Origin: Arthrobacter sp. ISL-85
GTDB taxonomy: Bacteria; Actinomycetota; Actinomycetes; Actinomycetales; Micrococcaceae
DNA: 63,215 nt
NCBI RefSeq assembly: GCF_018613675.1
Contig: NZ_JAGGPQ010000014.1
Location: forward strand, 1-63,215
Reading direction: 5' to 3'
Below the pieces are notes generated by a model that ran no database searches, was not told the origin of the DNA, and worked only from the letters and a program-made list of their open reading frames with translations. This document shows, piece by piece, positions 41,769 through 49,660 of the stretch (the stretch's first letter is position 1; each line of letters begins with the position of its first letter). Both the position numbers and the translations under genes were made by a program.

Positions 41769-42386
41769 GTGGCTACAGACACCCAATTCGCAGTCGTTAC
41801 CCCTTCGGTGATGCAGCGTTTGGCGCGCCTTTCAACGGAGGTCGCGCAGCCGCCTCTCGTTCTTTCGCTGCTGCTCGTTCTTGCTGCAGTGCGTGACGGG
41901 GGAGGGTTCGGCGCCCTGTTCCCTGGGCTCGTGGCCGCTGTGACGATCTGCTTGGCGCCGCTCCTGGTGGTGGTGATTCTGGCCCGCCGCGGGAAACTCA
42001 CGGATCACCATGTGGGGGACAAGAAGCAACGCCGCCCGGTGATGTTGTGGACGCTGGGATCGGCCCTTGTTGGCTGCGGAATTCTGACACTGATCAACAC
42101 TCCGGTGACCGCGTGGGCCTTGATTGCCGGCATTCTCGGCGGCATCCTGGCACTGATTATCGTCAGCCCTTTCTGGAAGGTGTCCGGGCATGCCATGACG
42201 CTTGGAGGAGCGACGATCTCCTCGGCCATATTGTTCGGAGTCTGGTCAATCCCGTTCGTGATTGCCGCACCTTTGGTGTGCTGGTCAAGGGTGTACCTGA
42301 AGGATCACACGCTCTCCCAGGTGCTGGCCGGGTTCGTAACAGGCCTTGTTGTATTCGGATCGGCCTGCGCGCTGATTCTGAATTGA
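41769..42386 (+). CDS. PAP2-like membrane phosphatase
   Basis: A 205-residue integral membrane protein that begins at GTG immediately after the previous stop. The three PAP2 signature blocks can be traced: GDKKQRRPV (K-x(n)-R-P), KVSGHAMTLGG (S-G-H) and SRVYLKDHTLSQVLAG (S-R-x-x-x-x-D-H). The active site faces the outer side of the membrane in this superfamily, and typical substrates are lipid or isoprenoid phosphates. In this operon it could act on a lipid-linked signal. The helices between motifs (LWTLGSALVGCGILTLI, LIAGILGGILALIIVSPF) are intact. Confidence 0.85.
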   Translation: MATDTQFAVVTPSVMQRLARLSTEVAQPPLVLSLLLVLAAVRDGGGFGALFPGLVAAVTICLAPLLVVVILARRGKLTDHHVGDKKQRRPVMLWTLGSALVGCGILTLINTPVTAWALIAGILGGILALIIVSPFWKVSGHAMTLGGATISSAILFGVWSIPFVIAAPLVCWSRVYLKDHTLSQVLAGFVTGLVVFGSACALILN

Positions 42387-42399
42387 CATAGTATTTTTT

Positions 42400-42411
42400 C
42401 TGAACGTTCAG
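42400..42411. promoter_or_regulatory. 12-bp palindrome beside a -35-like TTGACA upstream of the EspR-like gene
   Basis: CTGAACGTTCAG shares the CTGAA/TTCAG half-sites of the 17-bp palindromes at 40239 and 42950. TTGACA lies at 42383-42388 and a T-rich spacer follows, so this may be an autoregulatory promoter of the EspR-like gene. Confidence 0.55.
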
Positions 42412-42478
42412 GGTCCCCAGTTTTGGAACAGCAGACCGGTACTACGAACGGCTTGATGCGGCTCCGAGAGCAGGGAAA

Positions 42479-42937
42479 ATGACTGAGGGCACCAACCCCG
42501 TTGACAGCAGGACTGACCGGGAGGTCTTGGCGTCCAAGCTGCAACTCCTTCTCGATATCGTGCATGCCAAGGATGCCGCCAGCTTCACTTATGACGAGAT
42601 CCGAGCCGGCCTGGCTGAACAGGGCTTCAATCTGACGAAGACCCGGTGGCATCGGCTCCTGGCCGGCTCTCCCGATAACCGGTGGGACCCCGAGCTGTTG
42701 AAAGCTCTGGCGTATTTCTTTGACGTGGACCCCGACTACTTGCTGCAGCGCAGCGGCCCTGTCCCCGAGCGTGTGGAAGCCGAGCTTCGCCTTATCGAGG
42801 CGTTGCGCTTTTCAGAGGTCGAACATTTTGCTGCACGCGTCCTTGGGGAAGTGAACATCGACGCTGTCCGCGCAGTCACTGAGGCCCTCAGAAATCTCCC
42901 GGGCCGGTCGCGGCATGAAGGCACCACGCACGACTGA
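42479..42937 (+). CDS. EspR-like helix-turn-helix transcription factor
   Basis: A 152-residue protein with an XRE/EspR-type N-terminal domain: LASKLQLLLDIVHAKDAASF, TYDEIRAGLAEQGFNLTKTR, WHRLLAGSPDNRWDPELLKA, LAYFFDVDPDYLLQ. The order (helix, long loop, recognition helix at TKTRWHRLLAGS, then L..LA.FF.VD..Y) follows mycobacterial EspR closely, and the C-terminal RLIEALRFSEVEHFAARVLG provides the dimerisation helices. A good GAG-AGG ribosome binding site precedes the ATG. It sits between a CTGAACGTTCAG site and the 42950 palindrome, so it is the likely binder of those sites, with the ImmA-type peptidase as its possible regulator. Confidence 0.8.
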   Translation: MTEGTNPVDSRTDREVLASKLQLLLDIVHAKDAASFTYDEIRAGLAEQGFNLTKTRWHRLLAGSPDNRWDPELLKALAYFFDVDPDYLLQRSGPVPERVEAELRLIEALRFSEVEHFAARVLGEVNIDAVRAVTEALRNLPGRSRHEGTTHD

Positions 42938-42949
42938 AACAAATTCACT

Positions 42950-42966
42950 ACTGAAATAATTTCAGT
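42950..42966. promoter_or_regulatory. 17-bp perfect palindrome, operator candidate 2
   Basis: ACTGAAATAATTTCAGT, identical to 40239-40255. It lies 12 bases after the EspR-like gene and ahead of a region with a convergent ArsR-like gene. Confidence 0.75.
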
Positions 42967-43076
42967 AGGATTGGTGCATGCCCCGCTACCTCCCGACCGC
43001 CAAAAGCCATTCTTCGGCCCGTCCTGACTGTCATCACAAGGCCAACAGTGACCACAGAGGTAGTGGGACGAGGGGT

Positions 43077-43406
43077 CTATCCGCCCTCGGAAACGACACC
43101 TATAGCTTCGCCAAGAAGCCTGTAGCGCCTCTGGACCTCGTCCCGTGCCAGCAGGTACTGCACCCTCATTCCATTGCGCTCTTCAGTGGCCGGCGGATCC
43201 TGAATGGTAATCCCCTCCTCGGTAAGCAATTGCAGATTATGCTTCGCCGTCGCGACTCCGATATTGAGGCCCGCTGCCACCTCTCCGCGCGTGGCAGGTC
43301 CGTTCTGCGCCAGGAATCCAATGATGGCCACCCGCGTCAGGTTTCCGAATGCGTTAATGACCGGCTCCAAATGAGCTGTGGTCTTCGGGTGGGCGTACCT
43401 GGGCAT
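43077..43406 (-). CDS. ArsR-like winged-helix regulator (109 aa)
   Basis: A winged-helix domain: EPVINAFGNLTRVAIIGFLA, GPATRGEVAAGLNIGVATAK, HNLQLLTEEGITIQDP and NGMRVQYLLARDEVQRRYRL. The recognition helix and wing are complete, and no metal-binding cysteines are present, so metal sensing is unlikely. The start is uncertain: an ATG at 43406 or GTG at 43451. It faces the EspR-like gene and is divergent from the conjugation operon starting at 43587, which it could control. Confidence 0.75.
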   Translation of the reverse strand: MPRYAHPKTTAHLEPVINAFGNLTRVAIIGFLAQNGPATRGEVAAGLNIGVATAKHNLQLLTEEGITIQDPPATEERNGMRVQYLLARDEVQRRYRLLGEAIGVVSEGG

Positions 43407-43586
43407 ACCTGCAATCTTGCCGTACCCACGTGTGTGCTCGCATAGCAACACCGTAGCGGATAGTTTAACTAACCGGTACGCTCGAGGCAGAAGTCAGACG
43501 CCATCAGGTGAAGACAGATTCAAGTTGGGAGAAAGCACGATGACCAGGTTGCGGTTCGACGCCCGCTGTCACGGTCAGGACCTATC

Positions 43587-44669
43587 GTGATGCAGCGGAA
43601 GCCGCTTGGCCTCGTGGCGCTGATCGTGGTCCCCGGCCTCGTGTTTGGGTTGGTCTTTTCCATACTCCTGCTCCTTGCCCCGGCGAAGGGCGCCGCTGCC
43701 GACTGCGGCCCGACAGTCTCGGTGTCGATCAACGGCGATACCAAGGTTGATGGTTACTCCCAGGAGCAGTTGAAGAACGCTGCGGCGATCATGGGTGCCG
43801 GCAAGGCGCTGAATCTGCCCGTGAAGGGCCAGATGATCAGCGTCATGGTCGCACTGGGGGAGTCCGGATTGCGTGTTCTGGACCGCGGCGACGTGGCCGG
43901 ACCGGATTCACGGGGTTTGTTCCAGCAGCGCGGGAACGGTGCGTGGGGAACGTACGCGGATCGGATGGACCCGACCATCAGCGCGACGAACTTCATCAGG
44001 GCGCTGCACAAGGTGGATGGCTGGGAGCTGCTGGAGCCGACCATTGCCGGCAACAAGGTCCAGCGCAACGCCGATCCTTACCACTACCAGAAGTACTGGC
44101 CCGAGGCCGTGAAACTCGTTCAGGCACTCTCGGATGGCAAGTTCTCGCTGGAAGGCAGCGGCTGCGCTATCCCGGGGCAGTCCGGCGCCGGGGATGACTA
44201 CCCGTGGAAGAACTCACCGACCTGGGTGCAGGCCGGGACGGGCCCAGCGGTGGCGTCGCCGCTGGGCATGTTCCACCGCGAATGCGTGGACTTTGCCCTG
44301 TGGCGGGTCAACCAGCAGATGGGCTCCACCAAAGCACCGTTCAAGTTCCTCAACGGCACCTTCCGCCCGGACGGTCAGAAATTGGGTTCGGCGCTGACGT
44401 GGAAGGCCGGCTGGGACGCCAAAGGCTGGGCCACCGGCAACACGCCCCGGGTCGGCGCGGTCGTTTGGTACGCGCCCGGTGCGGGGGGAGCGGACCCTAC
44501 CTATGGCCACGTCGCCGTGGTCAAGGAAGTCAAGGACAACGGGACCTACGTCGAAGAGGGATACAACGGCAACCCGCCGCCGGATGACCACAACTACTAC
44601 ACCCGGACGGTCAGCAACACGGTCCCGTCAGCCTTCCTGTACCTGCCCATCCAAGAGGAGAAGAAGTGA
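43587..44669 (+). CDS. Bifunctional lytic enzyme: SLT-like plus CHAP peptidase, conjugation cell-wall hydrolase
   Basis: A 360-residue protein. Residues 7-33 are one membrane anchor or signal (LGLVALIVVPGLVFGLVFSI). Residues about 60-190 resemble a lytic-transglycosylase domain (MISVMVALGESGLRVLDRGD with candidate catalytic E92, then RGLFQQRG). Residues about 205-355 are a CHAP-type cysteine peptidase: catalytic C233 in RECVDFALWRVNQQ and H308 in YGHVAVVKEV. It should open peptidoglycan for the type IV secretion channel. It starts the conjugation operon with GTG-ATG after AGGA, and overlaps the next gene by four bases. Confidence 0.85.
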   Translation: MMQRKPLGLVALIVVPGLVFGLVFSILLLLAPAKGAAADCGPTVSVSINGDTKVDGYSQEQLKNAAAIMGAGKALNLPVKGQMISVMVALGESGLRVLDRGDVAGPDSRGLFQQRGNGAWGTYADRMDPTISATNFIRALHKVDGWELLEPTIAGNKVQRNADPYHYQKYWPEAVKLVQALSDGKFSLEGSGCAIPGQSGAGDDYPWKNSPTWVQAGTGPAVASPLGMFHRECVDFALWRVNQQMGSTKAPFKFLNGTFRPDGQKLGSALTWKAGWDAKGWATGNTPRVGAVVWYAPGAGGADPTYGHVAVVKEVKDNGTYVEEGYNGNPPPDDHNYYTRTVSNTVPSAFLYLPIQEEKK

Positions 44670-45181
44670 AAGAATCCCTGGCACTGGCCACGGTGGTGGT
44701 GCTGCTGTGCACGGCCTGCGCTCCCGTAGCGAACACCACACCGGTCCCGACGAGCAGCACGGCCGCCAATGCCTCGGCACCTGTCTCCCTGAGCGCAAGC
44801 AGCGGGCCGCAGGCCCCTTACGGCACCGTCCCGGCCACCATCGGCATCAGCTGGGACCAAGCCAGCAAGGACGCCGCCGTAGACACCGCGCAGAAGGCCA
44901 TGGCGGACTTCGCCCGCCCGGGCGTGGAGGACAAGCAGTGGGCCAACGACCTGGCCCGCTGGCTCACGCCGCAGGCAACCGCCGACTACTCCGCCGTGGA
45001 TCCGGCCAATATCCGCGCCACGCGGGTCACCGGCCCCGCCACCCTGACGATCGATGAGGCGAACGGCTACGGCGTCATGGCAGCCGTGCCCACCGATGCC
45101 GGGACCTACACCGTGCAGCTGCTCCGCACCGGCCCGGAAGCCCCGTGGAAGGTCAACCGACTCACCCCGCCCACGTCCTAA
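44666..45181 (+). CDS. Lipoprotein of the conjugation operon
   Basis: A 171-residue protein with a lipoprotein signal peptide: VVVLLCTAC, giving a lipobox with Cys18. A Thr/Ser/Ala-rich linker (residues about 20-55) leads to a compact domain: SKDAAVDTAQKAMADFARPG, NDLARWLTPQATADYSAVDP, GYGVMAAVPTDAGTYTVQLL and APWKVNRLTPPTS. The latter half has the look of a small NTF2-like/VirB8-like domain. ATGA overlap with the preceding gene indicates co-translation. It likely stabilises the extracytoplasmic part of the transfer channel. Confidence 0.75.
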   Translation: MKESLALATVVVLLCTACAPVANTTPVPTSSTAANASAPVSLSASSGPQAPYGTVPATIGISWDQASKDAAVDTAQKAMADFARPGVEDKQWANDLARWLTPQATADYSAVDPANIRATRVTGPATLTIDEANGYGVMAAVPTDAGTYTVQLLRTGPEAPWKVNRLTPPTS

Positions 45182-45224
45182 TCGCCCGCACTTCACCAAC
45201 CCGTCAACGTAAGGAATCAGGTTC

Positions 45225-46682
45225 ATGAGCACCACTCCAACCGAGGTCCTGGCCTTCCCGAACATCAAGGCCATCATCAGCGACAACGGCACCGCCGAGG
45301 TCGTCGTCGCAGGAAACTCCCGCGTCGTCCCGGCAGGGGAGACCCTGCAGGACCTGCGCGACAACGCCCTGGCCCTTGTCGTGGCCGAAGCCAGGACGCT
45401 GCAGCGCCCCGTCCGGGTCCGCATCGAGGATCCCGAAGGCCACGGCGAACTGATCGTCCACCCGGGCGGCAACGTCGAATCCGTCTCCTACGAAACCCGC
45501 CCAGCCCGCCGCCGCACCGCCGCACCCGCCAGCACGCCCCCTGCGGCCTGCGCCGAAGTTATCGACGCCACTCCAGCGCCAACGCCGGTGAAGCCTGAAC
45601 CTGCCTGGCCGACGGTGGAACGCCAACCGTGGCCGCCCCTTGCCGCCGAGACCGCGTTGGCCGAGGACGTGGCTCCGGCCGACGATGAGGCGCCGCAGCA
45701 GACTGCTGCAACCGATACGCCGGTGACCCTACGCAGTTTGAAGGAGACCTCCTTCCTGGTCAGCGCCCCGGTGCTGGAGCCGGCCACGCAGGGCTGGCGC
45801 GGGACCTTGACCCGCCTGGGCTTCCGGATGGACCCCTCGGAGGAGGAACTGTCCGAGCGGGAGGACATCCGAACTGTCAGCCAGCACTGGCCCGGCCCGC
45901 GCACCATCGCCGTGGTCAACCGCAAGGGCGGGGCCAACAAGACCCCCACGGTCGTGATGCTCTCGGCGATCCTTGCCCGCTACAGCGGCGCAGCAACCGT
46001 GGCCTGGGACAACAACGAATCCCAAGGCACCCTGGGATGGCGGACCGAGAAAGGCGCCCACGACCGCAGCGTCCTGGACCTGATCGGTTCCTCCACCGAA
46101 CTGCTGTCCCCATCCACGAACGCGGCCGAGATCGCCAAGTTCGTCCACCACCAGACCGCCGACAAGTTCGACGTCCTGCGCTCGGACGAAAACGAAGAAG
46201 GCGACCACGAAGTCACCGCAGAGGAAGTGGACATCGCCCACCAGGTCCTCACCCGGTACTACCGGCTGGTCATCATGGACTCCGGCAACACCGCCCGGGC
46301 CGCCAACTGGCGGCGGATGATCGACCACACCAACCAGCTCGTCGTCCCCGTCACCGCCATCGAGGACCGCGCAGAAGCAGCCCGGCTGACACTGCAGACC
46401 CTCGAATCCCGTGGTGGCCACGACGCCGAGCTGGCACGCAACGCCGTCGTGATCGTCTCCGAATCCACCGACGCCAAACGCAGCATGACCGGCGATGCCC
46501 TCAAGCGCGCCAAAGCCGAAGCGCAGCGGATCGCGGACGGCTTCGAGCCGTTCGTGCGCGCCGTCGTCCGCATCCCCTACGACCCCGCCCTAGTGAACGG
46601 GCCGATCCGCTACGAAGCGCTCCAGCCCGCCACCCAGCGCGTATGGCTCGCGGCAGCGGCCGCCGTCGCCAAAGGCTTCTAG
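45225..46682 (+). CDS. ParA/MinD-like ATPase of the conjugation operon with degenerate Walker A
   Basis: A 485-residue protein. Residues 1-95 are a small beta-rich domain (AEVVVAGNSRVVPAGETLQD), residues about 95-215 are Ala/Pro-rich and disordered, and residues about 225-480 form a deviant-Walker ATPase fold. The nucleotide motif reads NRKGGANKTPT (residues 232-242) in place of the usual KGGVGKTT, with Asn for Gly before the second Lys; WDNNESQGTLGW is the A-prime region and YRLVIMDSGNTARAANWRRM is Walker B-like. Similar ATPases accompany actinobacterial type IV secretion clusters. The substitutions raise the question of whether ATP is hydrolysed. Not part of the 35.7-kb partition locus. Confidence 0.8.
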   Translation: MSTTPTEVLAFPNIKAIISDNGTAEVVVAGNSRVVPAGETLQDLRDNALALVVAEARTLQRPVRVRIEDPEGHGELIVHPGGNVESVSYETRPARRRTAAPASTPPAACAEVIDATPAPTPVKPEPAWPTVERQPWPPLAAETALAEDVAPADDEAPQQTAATDTPVTLRSLKETSFLVSAPVLEPATQGWRGTLTRLGFRMDPSEEELSEREDIRTVSQHWPGPRTIAVVNRKGGANKTPTVVMLSAILARYSGAATVAWDNNESQGTLGWRTEKGAHDRSVLDLIGSSTELLSPSTNAAEIAKFVHHQTADKFDVLRSDENEEGDHEVTAEEVDIAHQVLTRYYRLVIMDSGNTARAANWRRMIDHTNQLVVPVTAIEDRAEAARLTLQTLESRGGHDAELARNAVVIVSESTDAKRSMTGDALKRAKAEAQRIADGFEPFVRAVVRIPYDPALVNGPIRYEALQPATQRVWLAAAAAVAKGF

Positions 46683-46720
46683 AACATCCCCACGGAACTT
46701 GAGAGTTGAGAGGAGGAACC

Positions 46721-47335
46721 ATGCAACAGACCCTGAACCCCTGGGTTACCCGCCCCACGACCGATGAACCGGCCGAGGAAACCAGGACTGCGGCCGTCCC
46801 ACCGCCGGCGGCCATCAGCACACCACTGCGGGGCATGGTCGAGCCAGACGCGGCAGACCGGCTGGCGACCCGCACCATGGCCGGCACAGCCCGTCTCTGG
46901 GTTGTCGGTACCCACGGCGGAGCCGGTGAAAGCCGGATCACTGACCTCATCGAATCTGCCCGTTCCACGGACCATTGCTGGCCGGTCCTCCCCGGCGGCG
47001 GCAAGCCGCAGGTGCTGCTGGTCTGCCGCGCAGACATGAGGGGCCTGACAACAGCCAGGAACGCACTCACCCAATGGGTGTCAGGCGCCACCCCGAAGGT
47101 CGACCTGCTCGGCCTCGCCGCCCTGGCAGACGCCCCGGGAAAAACACCCAAAGCACTCCGGGACTTCACCGCCCTCGTAGGCGGCGGAGCACCACGATCC
47201 TGGACTCTGCCCTGGGTGGACGCCTGGCGGCACAAGGACACCACAGCACTGCCAGCCGCCCGCGAATACCAGCGCTTCATTACCGACGTGACCGCCCTGG
47301 CCACAGCAAGCAACCACCGAAAGGTCTCACCATGA
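46721..47335 (+). CDS. DUF6668 family protein
   Basis: A 204-residue protein starting at the ATG preceded by AGGAGG. The middle reads ARLWVVGTHGGAGESRITDL and HCWPVLPGGGKPQVLLVCRA, then KVDLLGLAALADAPGKTPKA. This pattern, with a P-loop-like GTHGGAGES, is what I associate with DUF6668 proteins of actinobacterial conjugative elements. The glycine-rich loop lacks the Walker lysine, so ATP binding is doubtful. It overlaps the next small gene by four bases (ATGA) and is probably a cytosolic partner of the upstream MinD-like ATPase. Confidence 0.75.
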   Translation: MQQTLNPWVTRPTTDEPAEETRTAAVPPPAAISTPLRGMVEPDAADRLATRTMAGTARLWVVGTHGGAGESRITDLIESARSTDHCWPVLPGGGKPQVLLVCRADMRGLTTARNALTQWVSGATPKVDLLGLAALADAPGKTPKALRDFTALVGGGAPRSWTLPWVDAWRHKDTTALPAAREYQRFITDVTALATASNHRKVSP

Positions 47336-47601
47336 ACACGTTCACTGCACTCTCAACCAGCGTCATTCCCAACCCCACCCCCGTCGTCCCGGCGCAGGCC
47401 GGCGGCCTGCTGACCATCCTGAACTGGGCCTCCGGTATCGGCCTGGTCCTCGGCGTCCTCGGCGTCATCATCGTCGGCATCGGCATGGTCATCCAGCTCC
47501 AACGCGGTGAAGGCGCACAGGCAATCGGCAAGCTCGGCTGGGTCCTCATGGGCTGCATCATCATCACCGGCGCCGCAGGCATCGTCCGCGCCTTCGTCTA
47601 A
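47332..47601 (+). CDS. VirB2/TrbC-like small membrane protein (89 aa)
   Basis: Residues about 30-55 (LNWASGIGLVLGVLGVIIVG) and about 68-88 (AIGKLGWVLMGCIIITGAAG) are two membrane helices separated by a short charged loop QLQRGEGAQ, the classic pilin-precursor layout of VirB2/TrbC proteins. The N-terminus lacks a clear signal peptide but has a Pro-rich stretch. Overlap with the DUF6668 gene stop and the position ahead of VirB6-like genes support a type IV secretion structural role. Confidence 0.75.
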   Translation: MNTFTALSTSVIPNPTPVVPAQAGGLLTILNWASGIGLVLGVLGVIIVGIGMVIQLQRGEGAQAIGKLGWVLMGCIIITGAAGIVRAFV

Positions 47602-47628
47602 ACCAGCACCATCAACGGGAGGTTCCGT

Positions 47629-48375
47629 ATGAACCAGTCAACAGAGAACACCACCCAAAGCAATCCGTTCACCAAACCCGGCTTCCTCACCGCCGCAGTG
47701 CTGGTCGTCGCGCTGGTCGCAGCAACCATCATCATCTTCCTGCTCCCCAAAGGACAGGGCAACGCCCAGCCCGCGCCTGCCCCGGCAGAAACCAGCGGTT
47801 CAGCCACTGTCAGCCCCAGTGCTTCAGCTGGGGCCAACAAAAGTGTCTGCGGACTTCCCGCTAGCAGCGAAACCGCACTTGGAGCAGCACCTCAGTCCAA
47901 GTGGGAGCTGCTAGGAACCATGGCTGTTCCCGCAGAGCCGTCAACGGCAGGTCCTGGAAAGGTCGGCACGGATGGGCTGAGGTCCTGCTTTGCGCAGTCC
48001 CCGACAGGAGCTCTCTACGCGACGGCGAACATCTGGGCGGCGTCGTTCAACGGCTATGCAAAACAGGTTTACCTGGAACTGGCCGCTGACAGCCCCTCAC
48101 GGGACAAAGCGGTACACGCCATACAGGAAGGCAAGGATGTCGGTGGCGGGGCGTCGCCGAAGGTTCAGATCGCCGGCTTCATCATCCATTCGTACAGCCC
48201 CGAAGCAGCAGTAGTAGAGCTAGCGCTCAAAAGCAACGATGGCGGATACGGCGCTCTCTCAACGTCACTGCTGTGGGAAAACGGCGACTGGAAACTGGAC
48301 ATGCCCGCCGCCGGGGGAGGCATGGTGCGCCAGATCAGTGACCTAAGTTTGTTTATCCCTTGGGCTGGCGTCTGA
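47629..48375 (+). CDS. Membrane-anchored NTF2-like protein, VirB8/TcpC-like
   Basis: A 248-residue protein with a single N-terminal membrane helix (residues about 18-40, FLTAAVLVVALVAATIIIFL), a Ser/Ala/Pro linker, then an extracytoplasmic domain: GPGKVGTDGLRSCFAQSPTG, ANIWAASFNGYAKQVYLELA and VVELALKSNDGGYGALSTSL, LWENGDWKLDMPA. The last segment is typical of NTF2-like VirB8/TcpC domains in Gram-positive type IV secretion. GGGAGG precedes the ATG. It likely assembles the channel base with the VirB6-like protein encoded next. Confidence 0.75.
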   Translation: MNQSTENTTQSNPFTKPGFLTAAVLVVALVAATIIIFLLPKGQGNAQPAPAPAETSGSATVSPSASAGANKSVCGLPASSETALGAAPQSKWELLGTMAVPAEPSTAGPGKVGTDGLRSCFAQSPTGALYATANIWAASFNGYAKQVYLELAADSPSRDKAVHAIQEGKDVGGGASPKVQIAGFIIHSYSPEAAVVELALKSNDGGYGALSTSLLWENGDWKLDMPAAGGGMVRQISDLSLFIPWAGV

Positions 48376-48376
48376 C

Positions 48377-49660
48377 ATGGCGGAAAAAGCATGCGAAGTC
48401 TGGGATGTGGCCTGCTGGGGTAAAGAGGGTGCCAGCAAAGTTGCCGCGGGGATCGCGGACGACGCAATCAACAATCTGGCCAAGGTCATCATGGAGGGCC
48501 TGAGCCAGATGGTGACAACACTGTCTACCTTCTGGGTCTCAATGCCCACAGTGAACCTGGCCAGCGTGGACGGGAGCACACCAAGCCCCGTTGTTTCTGC
48601 GGTCAACAGCGAATTGATGCCCTGGACCTTGGCGTTGGCGGTTCTCGCCGTGATCCTCGGAGGGATCCGAATGATCTGGGAACAGCGTGGGGCACCCTTG
48701 AAGGACCTGCTCCGTTCGCTGCTCACGCTCACTTTCGTGTCGGGGCTGGGCTTGGGGGTCATCTCGATTCTGGTGATCGCCGCGGATGCCTTCGCCAGCG
48801 CCATCATCGAAAGATCCACGGACGGTAAGGGGTTTGCCGACGCGTTCCAGAAAATCGTGGCTATTCACACAAGCGACGCCGTCTTCATCCTCATCGTCCT
48901 TGGCTTGATTGGATTGATTGCATCCCTGGTCCAGATCGTTCTTATGGTCGTCCGCAGCGGCATGCTGGTGATCCTGGCCGGCATCCTGCCCACGACAGCC
49001 GCATTTACGAATACCGAGATGGGCAGGCAGTGGTTCCAGAAGGCAGTTGGCTGGACCATCGCATTCATCCTCTATAAGCCGGCTGCCGCCATCGTGTATT
49101 CGGTCGCATTCCTGTTGATGAGCAAGACCAGCGGGAAGGATGCCCTGATTGGCTCCATTACGGGGTTCACGTTGATGATCGTTGCCCTGTTCGCCCTTCC
49201 AGCTCTGATGCGGTTCGTCACGCCGATGGTCGGAGCCGTTGCCGCTGGCAGTGGGGCAGCGGCAGGAGCCTCCGTGGGTGCCCTTGCCACGGGGGCTGTG
49301 TCCATGGGCCGGGTTGGCAGTGGACGGGGCAACGCAGCGCCCACTCCGGCCAGCACCAGCAGCACAACGAGCACGAACACAGGCAATTCGCCCAAGGGTA
49401 GTTCTGGATCTTCAGGCCCCCGCGGTGGGGGAGGGCAGCCAACGCCTGGCTCTTCGGGTCCGAGCGGCGCCGCTGGCACCTCGGGCAAAGCGGGGGCGGC
49501 AGCAGGGGCCGGAGGTGCTGGGGCTGCGACAGGAGCAGCAGCCACGGGTCCGACCGGCATGGCCGTAGCCGCAGGCGTGCAGGTGGCGTCGAGGACATCC
49601 GAGGCAATCAAGACGACCGCGCAGGATTCAACGGGGGAGGGCCCCAGTGGCAGCAATTAA
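48377..49660 (+). CDS. VirB6/TrbL-like polytopic membrane protein
   Basis: A 427-residue protein starting one base after the previous stop. Six or so membrane helices lie between residues 80 and 300 (PWTLALAVLAVILGGIRMIW, LLTLTFVSGLGLGVISILVI, AVFILIVLGLIGLIASLVQI, SGMLVILAGILPTTAAFTNT, VGWTIAFILYKPAAAIVYSV, GFTLMIVALFALPALMRFVT). The tail of about 120 residues is Gly/Ser/Ala/Thr-rich low complexity. MVVRSGMLVILAGILPTTAA and the YKPAAAIVY helix are typical of TrbL/VirB6 inner channel proteins. It overlaps the downstream SCO6880-type gene by 14 bases. Confidence 0.85.
   Translation: MAEKACEVWDVACWGKEGASKVAAGIADDAINNLAKVIMEGLSQMVTTLSTFWVSMPTVNLASVDGSTPSPVVSAVNSELMPWTLALAVLAVILGGIRMIWEQRGAPLKDLLRSLLTLTFVSGLGLGVISILVIAADAFASAIIERSTDGKGFADAFQKIVAIHTSDAVFILIVLGLIGLIASLVQIVLMVVRSGMLVILAGILPTTAAFTNTEMGRQWFQKAVGWTIAFILYKPAAAIVYSVAFLLMSKTSGKDALIGSITGFTLMIVALFALPALMRFVTPMVGAVAAGSGAAAGASVGALATGAVSMGRVGSGRGNAAPTPASTSSTTSTNTGNSPKGSSGSSGPRGGGGQPTPGSSGPSGAAGTSGKAGAAAGAGGAGAATGAAATGPTGMAVAAGVQVASRTSEAIKTTAQDSTGEGPSGSN

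Noticed and set aside
42978..43445. 155-residue plus-strand open frame
   Set aside because: Antisense to the ArsR-like gene, whose winged-helix signature is clear.
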